A stretch of 64,000 nt of DNA, from contig OY770025.1 of NCBI GenBank assembly GCA_963669435.1, positions 558,001-622,000 of the forward strand, in the 5' to 3' direction. The notes under the pieces are model-generated. The model had not been told where the DNA came from. It made no database searches and saw only the letters and a list, made by a program, of their open reading frames with translations. Shown in pieces: positions 34,610 to 43,737 of this stretch (position 1 is the first letter of the stretch; each line of letters opens with the position of its first letter). The DNA is from CALJFL01 sp963669435 (GTDB lineage: Bacteria; Pseudomonadota; Gammaproteobacteria; Pseudomonadales; Halieaceae). A program made the position numbers and the translations under genes.

Positions 34610-35845
34610 CTAGAAATTGCTCTGTACCCAATTCTTCAGCCGGGTAAACCAGCCTTCACCGCTCGCACTGCCACGGGCAGTGGGCGAACCCTCGTCCACG
34701 TGCTGCAATCCGTATTGCAGCAGACCCACCCCTGTGGCATAGATTGGATTGCGGACAATATCGGTCAGTCCCTGGATGCCCTGCGGATAGCCCACCCGCA
34801 CCGGCATGTGAAATATCTCCTCGGCCAATTCGACGACACCTTCCATCTTCGATGTACCGCCGGTGAGCACGATGCCAGCGGGGACCAGGTCTTCAAATCC
34901 GCTGCGTCGCAACTCGGCTTGCACCAGCGTGAACAGTTCGTCATAGCGTGGCTCGACCACCTCGGCCAGAGACTGCCGTGACAGGTCTCGTGGCGGCCGG
35001 TCGCCCACGCTGGGCACCTTGATGGTTTCGTCCGCCCCCGCTAGTTGGGTGAGGGCACAGGCATACTTGATCTTGATCTCTTCGGCATATTGCGTGGGTG
35101 TGCGCAGCGCCATGGCTATGTCATTGGTGACCTGATCGCCGGCGATGGGAATGACACCGGTGTGCCGAATGGAGCCCTCAGTGAAAATGGCGATATCCGT
35201 GGTGCCGCCACCAATATCGACCAGGCAGACACCCAGTTCCCGCTCGTCGTCAGTCAACACCGAATAGCTGGAAGCGAGCTGCTCCAGGATGATCTCTTCA
35301 ACATCCAGCCCACAACGACGAATACACTTCTCGATGTTTTGCGCCGCATTCACCGCACACGTAACCAGGTGTACTTTTGCCTCCAGTCGCACGCCGGACA
35401 TACCCATCGGCTCTTTGATGCCCTCCTGGTTATCAATCACGTACTCCTGAGGCAGTATGTGCAGCACCTTCTGATCGGCGGGGATGGCCACCGCCTGCGC
35501 CGCGTCAATCACCCGCTCCAGGTCCAGCGCGTAGACCTCGCGATCGCGAATAGCAACAATGCCGTGGGAGTTCAGACTGCGTATATGGCTTCCGGCGATA
35601 CCGACGTAAACAGAGTGAATCTGGCAACCGGCCATCAACTCTGCCTCCTCCACCGCGCGTTGAATCGATTGCACAGTCGACTCGATGTTGACCACCACAC
35701 CTTTCTTCATCCCCTTGGAGGGGTGCGATCCGATGCCGACAACTTCAATCTCCCCGTCGACGCCGATCTCCCCTACTATCGCAACGACCTTGGAGGTACC
35801 GATATCCAGCCCTACGATCATGCGTTTTTCCTGTGCGCTGCCCAT
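34610..35845 (-). CDS. ftsA: Cell division protein FtsA
   Basis: 411 residues, actin-like fold: phosphate-1 motif MIVGLDIGTSKVVAIVGEIG, the LVDIGGGTTDIAIF phosphate-2 motif and the GIVLTGGTSKMEGVVELAE adenosine motif. The C-terminal amphipathic helix WFTRLKNWVQSNF anchors it to the membrane. It tethers FtsZ and recruits later division proteins. Start ATG at 35845 has GGGGAG upstream; Met9 is an alternative. Confidence 0.97.
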   Translation of the reverse strand: MGSAQEKRMIVGLDIGTSKVVAIVGEIGVDGEIEVVGIGSHPSKGMKKGVVVNIESTVQSIQRAVEEAELMAGCQIHSVYVGIAGSHIRSLNSHGIVAIRDREVYALDLERVIDAAQAVAIPADQKVLHILPQEYVIDNQEGIKEPMGMSGVRLEAKVHLVTCAVNAAQNIEKCIRRCGLDVEEIILEQLASSYSVLTDDERELGVCLVDIGGGTTDIAIFTEGSIRHTGVIPIAGDQVTNDIAMALRTPTQYAEEIKIKYACALTQLAGADETIKVPSVGDRPPRDLSRQSLAEVVEPRYDELFTLVQAELRRSGFEDLVPAGIVLTGGTSKMEGVVELAEEIFHMPVRVGYPQGIQGLTDIVRNPIYATGVGLLQYGLQHVDEGSPTARGSASGEGWFTRLKNWVQSNF

Positions 35846-35852
35846 GGCAGAT

Positions 35853-36698
35853 TCACTCCCCTGTACTTATCAGATTGGTTGCCGCCACCGCGACTTGCAC
35901 TGGCGCCCGAAACGCGACCGCCAGGCCACTCTCGTAGCGCAGATCGACCCTGGCGACTTCTGCTGTTCGCCCACTTAACTCATATCGATACAGCGTTAAC
36001 AGGCGCTGTACCCGCTCAACAAAATCTTCCCCACCCAGATAAAGTTGAGTGCCACCCTGTAGGGTTGCGGTTAGCTGGTTACGGTGGTCCAACGCCAGTT
36101 CACTGACCTCCAGTGACAGCGGCGCCAGCAGCTCTTCGAGCCGTTGATAACTGGCCATCAACTGGCGCGCAGAATCATCGGGCCCAACCAACAAAGGTAA
36201 TGCCTGCCAATCACCTGCGTTTGCGGTTTGGAACACCTCGGCCTCATGGTTGAGGAAGCCGGCATCGCCCCAGCGGGCAATAGGCAATTGCTCTATCACG
36301 TTGATCTCCAGGGAACTGGGCCAACGCCGGCGCACCGTTGCCCGGTAAATCCAGGGCATGCCTTCCAACTGCTGTCTGATCAACGCCAGGTCTGCATTCA
36401 GGAACCCACCTGCCAGCGCCGGCTGGACCAGCGCCTGGACTTCTTCTGCGCGGGTGTGCTGCAAATTACCGGTGACACTGATTTGCTCCACGGCGATTGA
36501 CTGTAGGGTGATAAAGGCCTGCAAACCGGCTACCAGCACCACCCCGGTACCGGTGAGGATAAGGATGCGATTCAGCCAACCCAGGCCCCACCGTTGCGTG
36601 ATCTCGACCGGGGCATTGCGACTGGCACCCGTGCCCTTCGAACGGCGCCGTGGGCGATCGCTCGCAGTTGTAGGTAGAGGCAAATTAGTCACGCTCAC
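35853..36698 (-). CDS. ftsQ: Cell division protein FtsQ
   Basis: 281 residues. A basic cytoplasmic tail is followed by one membrane helix (about 41-61) and then the POTRA domain starting LQSIAVEQISVTGNLQHTRAEEVQ. The FtsQ domain covers the C-terminal half, ending with VDLRYESGLAVAF. It connects early and late divisome proteins in the periplasm. Start GTG at 36698 overlaps the ddlB stop by 14 bp; a second GTG two codons later is possible. Confidence 0.94.
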   Translation of the reverse strand: MSVTNLPLPTTASDRPRRRSKGTGASRNAPVEITQRWGLGWLNRILILTGTGVVLVAGLQAFITLQSIAVEQISVTGNLQHTRAEEVQALVQPALAGGFLNADLALIRQQLEGMPWIYRATVRRRWPSSLEINVIEQLPIARWGDAGFLNHEAEVFQTANAGDWQALPLLVGPDDSARQLMASYQRLEELLAPLSLEVSELALDHRNQLTATLQGGTQLYLGGEDFVERVQRLLTLYRYELSGRTAEVARVDLRYESGLAVAFRAPVQVAVAATNLISTGE

Positions 36699-37611
36699 CC
36701 CCCAGACTGAGGGTCACAATCTGCTCAACCAGTTCAGGTACTTCGATACCCACAGCGCGCGCGGCCATTGGTACCAGCGAATGAGAGGTCATCCCGGGAA
36801 TGGTGTTGACCTCAAGCACATAAAAGCTTCCATCGGCATCGCGCATGGTGTCGACACGCCCCCAGACACCACAGCCGAGCGAGCGGAATGCCTCTAGCGC
36901 CAGCGCAGCCACTTCGGCCTCCTCCGCCGGATTCAAACCACTGGGGCAGTGATACTGGGTCTCGTCGGACAGGTACTTCGCCTCGTAATCGTAAAACTCG
37001 TTAGCTGTTTCCATGCGAATCGACGGTAAGGCGCGCTGTCCGAGTATGGCGACCGTGTATTCAGGCCCGTCTATAAACTGCTCGGCCATCACCGAGCCGC
37101 TGTAGCTGCACGCGGTGTGATAGGCGCTGGCGAGCGCGTCAGCATCCGCAGCGGGAGTCATGCCGATACTGGATCCTTCGCAAGCGGGCTTCACGAACAC
37201 TTTGCCAAAGCGCTCAATGATCGCCTGCCAATCGCTGTCGGCGTGCAGGTTCGTATAGCCTGCGGTGGCGACGCCAATACCCTGCCACAATTGCTTACTG
37301 CGCATTTTGTCCATGGCCAGCGCGGAGCCGAGGATCCCGGAACCGGTGTAGGGAATACCCAGCGTCTCCAGCGCACCCTGGATAACCCCGTCTTCACCGC
37401 CGGGGCCATGCAGGGCATTGAACGCAAAATCGCACTGGCTGATCGTTTGAATCCAATCGTCATCCGCGGGATCCACAGACTGCACACGAAAGCCGCTGGC
37501 CTGCAGACCTTCAACCACGGTGCGGCCACTTTGCAGCGACACCTCCCGTTCAGCAGAGCGTCCCCCCAACAACACTCCGGTAAGCCCCTGCTTCAGCGTC
37601 TCACTATTCAT
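36685..37611 (-). CDS. ddlB: D-alanine--D-alanine ligase B
   Basis: 308 residues, ATP-grasp fold. Motifs: LLGGRSAEREVSLQSG, ALHGPGGEDGVIQGALE, YTGSGILGSALAMDKMRSK, FVKPACEGSSIGM and VLEVNTIPGMTSHSLVPMAA. It makes the D-Ala-D-Ala dipeptide used by MurF. Its ATG overlaps the murC stop by 4 nt. Confidence 0.97.
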   Translation of the reverse strand: MNSETLKQGLTGVLLGGRSAEREVSLQSGRTVVEGLQASGFRVQSVDPADDDWIQTISQCDFAFNALHGPGGEDGVIQGALETLGIPYTGSGILGSALAMDKMRSKQLWQGIGVATAGYTNLHADSDWQAIIERFGKVFVKPACEGSSIGMTPAADADALASAYHTACSYSGSVMAEQFIDGPEYTVAILGQRALPSIRMETANEFYDYEAKYLSDETQYHCPSGLNPAEEAEVAALALEAFRSLGCGVWGRVDTMRDADGSFYVLEVNTIPGMTSHSLVPMAARAVGIEVPELVEQIVTLSLGGERD

Positions 37612-39044
37612 GCTTGCGAAGCTCCGCCGGAAAACTGTTCAGATAGTGTTTTTGCCAGGCGCCCGACATTGCCGGCCCCCTGGGTTACCACCACATCTCC
37701 CGCGCGCACAACATCGCGCAATATGTCGGGCACATCTTCAATGCTGTTGGCGAAAATCGGATCGATCAGGCCACGCTGTCGGATACTGCGCGCCAGACTC
37801 CGACTATCGGCGCCTGCGATAGGCTGTTCGCCCGCGGCGTATACTTCGAGCAGAATCAACTGATCGCATTTCGACAGCACTGAGACAAAATCTTCATACA
37901 GATCGCGCGTGCGACTGTAGCGATGGGGTTGATACACCATTACCACTCGCTGCTCGGGCCAGGCCTGCTGTGCAGACTCCAGGGTCGCGTTGACCTCGGT
38001 GGGGTGGTGGCCATAGTCATCGACAAGCTGCGCCGCCCCGTGTGGGAATGCCATCTCACCCAGACGGGTGAAGCGCCGGCCTACCCCGGCAAAGTTTGCC
38101 AGGCCGCGCTGAATAGATTCGTCATCGAGCCCTTCATCACAGGCAACGGCGATTGCTGCGGTCGCGTTAAGTACATTGTGCCGCCCCGGCATGCTCAGCT
38201 CGACGGACAAATGCGGGGCGTCACCGGGGCGACGCACCACAAAACGCGTTGTCAATCCATCACGTTGTAGATCGACAACCTGGTAGTCGGCCCGCCCGGA
38301 AAACCCATAAGTCACAGTCGGCCGGGTGACATCTTCAACCATGGCCGCCACGACTGGATCGTCTGCACACAATACGGCCAGCCCATAGAACGGCAGGTTA
38401 TGCAGGAACTCCACGTAGGTGCGCCGCAGCACAGCAAAGTCCCCACCGTAGGTCTCCATGTGATCTGGTTCGATATTGGTCACCACAGCTACCATCGGCT
38501 GCAAATGCAGGAAGGAAGCATCGCTCTCATCCGCTTCGGCAATCAGGAAACGACTGGCGCCCAGCTGCGCATTGCTCCCCGCGCTGTTCAACAGACCACC
38601 AATGACAAAGGTGGGGTCCAGGCCGGCCTCTGCAAAGATTGAAGCGATTAGGCTGGTGGTCGTGGTTTTACCGTGGGTACCGGCCACTGCAATGCCGTGC
38701 CGATAACGCATCAACTCCGCCAGCATTTCTGCCCGGGGCACGACCGGCACCCGTGCTTCCCTCGCGGCCACCACCTCCGGGTTATCGTCCTTCACTGCGC
38801 TGGAGCTCACAACCACATCGGCTTCACCGATGTTTTCAGCGGCGTGGCCAATATGGACGGTGATGCCCTTGTCCTGCAAACGCTCGGTGACGGCACTGGG
38901 GCGCAGGTCTGAACCACCGACCTCGTAACCCAGGTTCACCAGCACTTCGGCAATACCACTCATGCCGGAGCCACCAATGCCGATCATGTGAATGCGCCGA
39001 ATTCTGCGCATCTCAGGGATTTGGTAGATGCCCTGCTCAGTCAT
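37608..39044 (-). CDS. murC: UDP-N-acetylmuramate--L-alanine ligase
   Basis: 478 residues. HMIGIGGSGMSGIAEVLVNLGYEVGGSD is the N-terminal UDP-binding fold; AGTHGKTTTTSLIASI is the P-loop; the EADESDASFL and VDDYGHHPTEVNATL segments are typical of MurC. It adds L-Ala to UDP-MurNAc. The start overlaps the murG stop by 8 bp. Confidence 0.97.
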   Translation of the reverse strand: MTEQGIYQIPEMRRIRRIHMIGIGGSGMSGIAEVLVNLGYEVGGSDLRPSAVTERLQDKGITVHIGHAAENIGEADVVVSSSAVKDDNPEVVAAREARVPVVPRAEMLAELMRYRHGIAVAGTHGKTTTTSLIASIFAEAGLDPTFVIGGLLNSAGSNAQLGASRFLIAEADESDASFLHLQPMVAVVTNIEPDHMETYGGDFAVLRRTYVEFLHNLPFYGLAVLCADDPVVAAMVEDVTRPTVTYGFSGRADYQVVDLQRDGLTTRFVVRRPGDAPHLSVELSMPGRHNVLNATAAIAVACDEGLDDESIQRGLANFAGVGRRFTRLGEMAFPHGAAQLVDDYGHHPTEVNATLESAQQAWPEQRVVMVYQPHRYSRTRDLYEDFVSVLSKCDQLILLEVYAAGEQPIAGADSRSLARSIRQRGLIDPIFANSIEDVPDILRDVVRAGDVVVTQGAGNVGRLAKTLSEQFSGGASQA

Positions 39045-40143
39045 TGCGCATCAACTCCTCACAGCGATCTGCAACGTCTCCGGTGGCATTGGGCAGGGCC
39101 GTTGACGCCGCTGCTTCTGCCATTGATATCAGGCGAGCGGGCTCGGCGAGCAGACCGGTGATAAGGTCGGCCAGGGCGGTCGCCGTCAGTTCTTTTTGCG
39201 GCAGTAACATACCCCCGCCACGCTCGCACAGAGAGCGGGCATTGGCCGTCTGGTGGTCGTCGATGGCGTGGGGTAACGGCACCAGCAGGGATGGACGACC
39301 CATGACGCCCAACTCCGCCACGGTGAGTGCACCAGCGCGACAAACCACCAGGTCTGCCCAGCTATAGGCCGCCGCCATATCTTCTATAAACGCAGTAACC
39401 TTGGGTTGCTCACCGGCAACTGATGAATAGGCAGCACGCACAGCGTCCAGGTGTGCTTCACCGCTTTGATGCCACACCTCCAGCGCCGAAACACCCTCGC
39501 GGATTGCAATAGTAGCGATCGCCTCGGGCAACAATTCATTCAGGGGTTTGGCGCCCAGGCTGCCGCCAACAATGAGTAAGCGCAACGGCCTACCGCTGTT
39601 GTAATCCCACGGATGTGCAGCAACTGCCTGCATAAACTCAGCGCGAACCGGGTTACCAAGCACAACATAAGTGACGTCACTCTTGAACGCGCCGGGGAAT
39701 CCCGCCACCACGGTATTCGCCAGTGGCGCCAACAGACGATTGGTCGTACCAGCCACCGCATTTTGCTCGTGGATCAACAGAGGTTTGCGTAGTAACCAGG
39801 CGGCGAACCCCGCGGGACCTGCCACATAGCCACCCATACCCACCACACAGCGGGGAGAGGTACGCAGCAGTAACCACAGCGCCTGCAACAGAGACCAGAG
39901 CAACAGCAACAGGCCCTTCGCCGTGTACCACAGGTTCTTGCCACGCAGGCCACGTACACTCAGACAGTGCAGAGCAAAGCCTGCTGCGGGCACGACACGA
40001 GACTCCAATCCTCGTCGTGTTCCCACCCACTCGACCTGATAACCTCGATCACGCAGGGCTATCGCCACGGCCAACGCCGGATAGACATGCCCACCGGTAC
40101 CGCCGGCCATCATCAGTACCAGGGGTGGCGCACCGGCGTTCAT
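39037..40143 (-). CDS. murG: UDP-GlcNAc:undecaprenyl-pyrophosphoryl-MurNAc-pentapeptide GlcNAc transferase
   Basis: 368 residues of a GT-B enzyme. MMAGGTGGHVYPALAVA is the first glycine-rich loop, VGTRRGLESRVVPAAGF follows, LLIVGGSLGAKPLNE is the second, and VCRAGALTVAELGVMGRPSLLVPLP is the donor site. It converts lipid I to lipid II at the inner membrane face. The ATG overlaps the ftsW stop by 4 nt. Confidence 0.97.
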   Translation of the reverse strand: MNAGAPPLVLMMAGGTGGHVYPALAVAIALRDRGYQVEWVGTRRGLESRVVPAAGFALHCLSVRGLRGKNLWYTAKGLLLLLWSLLQALWLLLRTSPRCVVGMGGYVAGPAGFAAWLLRKPLLIHEQNAVAGTTNRLLAPLANTVVAGFPGAFKSDVTYVVLGNPVRAEFMQAVAAHPWDYNSGRPLRLLIVGGSLGAKPLNELLPEAIATIAIREGVSALEVWHQSGEAHLDAVRAAYSSVAGEQPKVTAFIEDMAAAYSWADLVVCRAGALTVAELGVMGRPSLLVPLPHAIDDHQTANARSLCERGGGMLLPQKELTATALADLITGLLAEPARLISMAEAAASTALPNATGDVADRCEELMRND

Positions 40144-41276
40144 CGCACACCTCGCGTTTTGTCAGCGATGCCGTGCTCAATACGTAACACCAGCGCCAAC
40201 ATACAGCAGCACATAATCAGGCTGGTACCCCCGTAACTAACGAAAGGTAGAGTCAACCCCTTGGTGGGCAATAATCCCGAGCTGACACCCATGTTCACAA
40301 ATGCCTGTCCGGAGAAGATCAGCGCCACACCAAAGCACACATATGCACCGAACAGCTCACCGGCAACCGTGGCGCGGCGTGCCACCCACAGCACACGGCC
40401 GATCAACGCCGCATAAAGTGCGATGACAAATGCTGCGCCGATGAACCCGGTTTCCTCGGCCCAGATTGAAAAAACGAAATCTGTGTGCGCCTCTGGCAGG
40501 TAGAATAACTTCTGCACGCTATTGCCCAGCCCCACGCCAAACCACTCCCCGCGTCCGAACGCAATCAACGACTGAATCAGTTGAAAGCCACTGCCAAAGG
40601 GATCCGCCCAGGGATCGGTATAAGCTGTCAGTCGAGCCACGCGGTAAGGTGCGCTGAAGATAAGACCCAGTAAGCCCACAAAACTCGCCACAAGGACGAG
40701 CGCAAAATGACCCAGCTTGACGCCCGCCAGGAACATCATGCCGAAGGCGGTGCCCACGGCGATCACGGTAGCGCCGAAGTCGGGCTCCACCATCAGCAGG
40801 ATGGCCACCGAACCCAGAACCGCCATCGGTTTAACAAAGCCCTGCCAATCATTGCGGACCTCGTGTTCCTGTCGGACCAGGTAGCCGGCGAGGTAGATCA
40901 CCAGCGCAACCTTGGCAAACTCCGAGGGTTGTAGGGTCAACGGGCCCAGCGGCAACCAGCGCTGACTGCCGTTTACATCTTTACCAATACCGGGAACCAG
41001 TACGAGGATCAGTAGTGCCAGCGCCAAAAACAACCAGACCCAACCTGTATCGAGCCAAAATTGTGGTGGCACGCGGTAGACAACTGCCCCAGCTGCCAAT
41101 GCGATACCGAGGTAAATGATGTGACGCTGGGTATGGTGCCAGGCATTCTGGAAGTGCCACTCGGCGTACTCAATGGAGGCGGAGCTAATCGCAACGAGGC
41201 CGACTGCCATGAGCAGCAGACCAGTTAGCAACAAAGCCGGGTCAACGGCAAACAGGGAGCGCTGTGTTACCGTCAC
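40140..41276 (-). CDS. ftsW: Septal peptidoglycan glycosyltransferase FtsW
   Basis: 378 residues from a GTG at 41276, which makes a GTGA overlap with murD and has GGGGGAG five bases upstream; an in-frame GTG two codons earlier is too close to that ribosome site. About ten membrane helices. SEDS signatures: FGMMFLAGVKLGH, GRGEWFGVGLGNSVQKLFYLPEAHTDFVFSIWAEE, and GLTLPFVSYGGTSLI. It polymerises lipid II together with FtsI at the septum. Confidence 0.96.
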   Translation of the reverse strand: MTVTQRSLFAVDPALLLTGLLLMAVGLVAISSASIEYAEWHFQNAWHHTQRHIIYLGIALAAGAVVYRVPPQFWLDTGWVWLFLALALLILVLVPGIGKDVNGSQRWLPLGPLTLQPSEFAKVALVIYLAGYLVRQEHEVRNDWQGFVKPMAVLGSVAILLMVEPDFGATVIAVGTAFGMMFLAGVKLGHFALVLVASFVGLLGLIFSAPYRVARLTAYTDPWADPFGSGFQLIQSLIAFGRGEWFGVGLGNSVQKLFYLPEAHTDFVFSIWAEETGFIGAAFVIALYAALIGRVLWVARRATVAGELFGAYVCFGVALIFSGQAFVNMGVSSGLLPTKGLTLPFVSYGGTSLIMCCCMLALVLRIEHGIADKTRGVR

Positions 41277-42643
41277 GAGCACTCCCCCGCCATGCGTTGT
41301 GCCAGGCGCGAGAACTCCTCACCGCGCGCCTGATAATCAGCGAACATATCGAAGCTTGCGCAGGCCGGCGACAGCAGCACGATGTCTCCTGCCGCCGCCT
41401 GTGCGGCGGCTTCGGTCATGGCGTCCTGAAGCGATTCAGCGTGCACCGTGGGAACAAGGTCACCGACCGCCGCTTGAATCTGTCCGGCCGCCTCACCAAT
41501 CAACAGTAGTAACTTGCAGTGCTGTTCTACCGATGCTTTGAGCGCGCTAAAGTCTGCACCTTTGCCCTCGCCACCGGCGATCAGCAACAGGTTTCTACCA
41601 TTGGCAAGACCGTCTATTGCCGCCAGGGCGGCCCCGACATTGGTCGCCTTGGAATCGTTGACGTAGTCCACACCGTCTCGCCGGGCGACCCACTGGCACC
41701 GGTGGGGCAATCCTTTGAACTCACGCACGGTCGCCACCATTGCCGCAGACTCCAGTCCGGCGGCGTACCCCAGGGCGAGGGCGGCAAGCGCATTGGCTAT
41801 ATTGTGGCGCCCGCTCATACCCAACTCCGCACTGGCGAGCAGCGGCTCGAAGCCGTGGCAAATGGTTTCGACCCCGTCGATATCCCGCAGGCCAAATCCA
41901 TTTAGCTCGGGCTCGCCCATGCGCCAGCTGATGATCTCGACACTGTCATCCACCAGCGGAATTGTCAGTCGGTCACCGCGATTGACGACAGCCTTTTGGC
42001 AACCTCGGAAGATTCGGTGTTTGATCTGGTGGTAGCGAGGCATATCACCGTGACGATCGAGGTGGTCCGCGCTGAGATTCAACACAGTCGCCACCGCCAG
42101 GTTCAGCGCCGACGCGCGCTCCAGTTGGAAGCTGGAAAGCTCCAGTACATAGAGATCACGCTGGTCATCCAGCAGTTCCAGGGCGGGAGTGCCAAGATTG
42201 CCGCCGATGCCGGCGTTGCGCCCGCAAGCCAGGGCCATCTGACCCACCAACTCGGTCACCGTCGATTTCGCATTTGATCCTGTGATGCCAATCACCGGCG
42301 CGGTTGCCGCCGCCACAAACAGGTCGATATCGCCCTGGATATTCGCACCCGAGTCCATTGCCTGCTGTACTACCGGCTCATCGAGAGCTACACCGGGGCT
42401 GACAATCAGTTCACCGGCACCTTCCACCACCGAGCTGGGAATATCACCTGCAAATACCGGCACCTCAGGCATCTCCTGTTGCAGCTGCGCAAGACACGGT
42501 GGTTCCCGGCGTGTATCGAGAACTGCGAACGGTAGACCCTGGGCGCGTAAATAGCGCGCAACAGATAGCCCGGTACTACCGAGTCCAACCACCACCCGGT
42601 GGTCGCTGCTAGCTATCAAATTCCCCGCCACGCCTACAGACAC
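41273..42643 (-). CDS. murD: UDP-N-acetylmuramoylalanine--D-glutamate ligase
   Basis: 456 residues. VVVGLGSTGLSVARYLRAQG begins the UDP-binding fold; GITGSNAKSTVTELVGQ is the P-loop (SNAKST in place of the common TNGKST); NILNLSADHLDRH-type segment VLNLSADHLDRHG and YVNDSKATNVGAALAAIDG follow. It adds D-Glu to UDP-MurNAc-L-Ala. It follows mraY by about 10 bp. Confidence 0.95.
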   Translation of the reverse strand: MSVGVAGNLIASSDHRVVVGLGSTGLSVARYLRAQGLPFAVLDTRREPPCLAQLQQEMPEVPVFAGDIPSSVVEGAGELIVSPGVALDEPVVQQAMDSGANIQGDIDLFVAAATAPVIGITGSNAKSTVTELVGQMALACGRNAGIGGNLGTPALELLDDQRDLYVLELSSFQLERASALNLAVATVLNLSADHLDRHGDMPRYHQIKHRIFRGCQKAVVNRGDRLTIPLVDDSVEIISWRMGEPELNGFGLRDIDGVETICHGFEPLLASAELGMSGRHNIANALAALALGYAAGLESAAMVATVREFKGLPHRCQWVARRDGVDYVNDSKATNVGAALAAIDGLANGRNLLLIAGGEGKGADFSALKASVEQHCKLLLLIGEAAGQIQAAVGDLVPTVHAESLQDAMTEAAAQAAAGDIVLLSPACASFDMFADYQARGEEFSRLAQRMAGECS

Positions 42644-42653
42644 CTCTTCATTC

Positions 42654-43736
42654 CTAACGCAACTTCAGGGTTGCCAGCCCGAACAGGACCAGCATGACCG
42701 TGATTATCCAGAAACGTACGATGACCCGCGGCTCGGGCCACCCTTTCAATTCGTAGTGGTGGTGGATCGGTGCCATCCGGAAGATACGCTTGCCCGTCAA
42801 TTTGAATGAAGCGACCTGGAGGATCACCGACACAGTTTCCAGTACAAAAATTCCACCCATGATGAAGAACACGATTTCGTGCCGGGTGATCACCGCCACC
42901 GTGCCCAGCGCTGCGCCCAGGGCCAAGGCACCCACATCCCCCATGAATACCTGTGCGGGATAGGTGTTAAACCACAAGAACCCCAGACCGGCGCCAGCGA
43001 TGGCGCCACAAAAGACGGCGAGCTCCCCTGAACCTGCCACGTAGGGAATGTGCAGGTAGTCAGCAAAGTCCACGTGACCGGTGAGATAGGCGATGATGCC
43101 AAGGGCGCCACCGACCATGACCGTCGGCAAGATGGCCAGCCCATCGAGACCGTCGGTCAGGTTGACCGCATTACTGGCACCGACGATCACAAAGTACGCC
43201 AACACCACAAACAAGGGCCCCATGTTCCACGCCACGTCCTTGAAGAAGGGTACATACAACTCAGTAGTAACCGGCGTATCGAAAGCCAGGTAGAGATACA
43301 GCGCTGCAGCCAGACCGGCAGCGGATTGCCAGAAATACTTCCAGCGCGCCGGCAATCCGCGCGAATCTTTTTCCACCACCTTGCGATAGTCATCGACCCA
43401 GCCCACCGCACCAAACACTGCGGTTACCAACAGTGCGATCCAGATGTAAGGGTTGCTCAGGTCCGCCCAGAGCAGGCTACTGATGGCAATGGCGACCAGA
43501 ATGAGGGCTCCGCCCATGGTTGGCGTACCGGATTTGCTCAAGTGACTCTCAGGACCGTCATCACGCACGGCCTGGCCAACCTGGTGGTAATTAAGGCGGC
43601 GGATCATGGCCGGGCCAACCAGCAGGGATATTGCCAGCGCGGTTCCCGCCGCCAGGATGGTGCGCAGGGTCAGGTATTGGAATACCGCGAACCCTGACTG
43701 GAACTCCGCAAGTATTTCGGCAAGAAACATCAACAT
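42654..43736 (-). CDS. mraY: Phospho-N-acetylmuramoyl-pentapeptide transferase
   Basis: 360 residues from the ATG at 43736, the same length as E. coli MraY; the longer frame adds 11 residues inside the murF end. Ten membrane helices. Conserved loops: DGPESHLSKSGTPTMGGALIL, FGAVGWVDDYRKVV with the catalytic Asp pair, NAVNLTDGLDGLAILP, FMGDVGALALGAALG and RMAPIHHHYELKGWPEPRVIVRFW. It makes lipid I from UDP-MurNAc-pentapeptide and undecaprenyl phosphate. Confidence 0.98.
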   Translation of the reverse strand: MLMFLAEILAEFQSGFAVFQYLTLRTILAAGTALAISLLVGPAMIRRLNYHQVGQAVRDDGPESHLSKSGTPTMGGALILVAIAISSLLWADLSNPYIWIALLVTAVFGAVGWVDDYRKVVEKDSRGLPARWKYFWQSAAGLAAALYLYLAFDTPVTTELYVPFFKDVAWNMGPLFVVLAYFVIVGASNAVNLTDGLDGLAILPTVMVGGALGIIAYLTGHVDFADYLHIPYVAGSGELAVFCGAIAGAGLGFLWFNTYPAQVFMGDVGALALGAALGTVAVITRHEIVFFIMGGIFVLETVSVILQVASFKLTGKRIFRMAPIHHHYELKGWPEPRVIVRFWIITVMLVLFGLATLKLR

Positions 43737-43737
43737 G

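Noticed and set aside
35045..36106. A 353-codon open frame on the plus strand
   Set aside because: It is antisense to ftsA and ftsQ, both clearly conserved. It has no protein-family character, and GC-rich codon use makes such mirror frames common.
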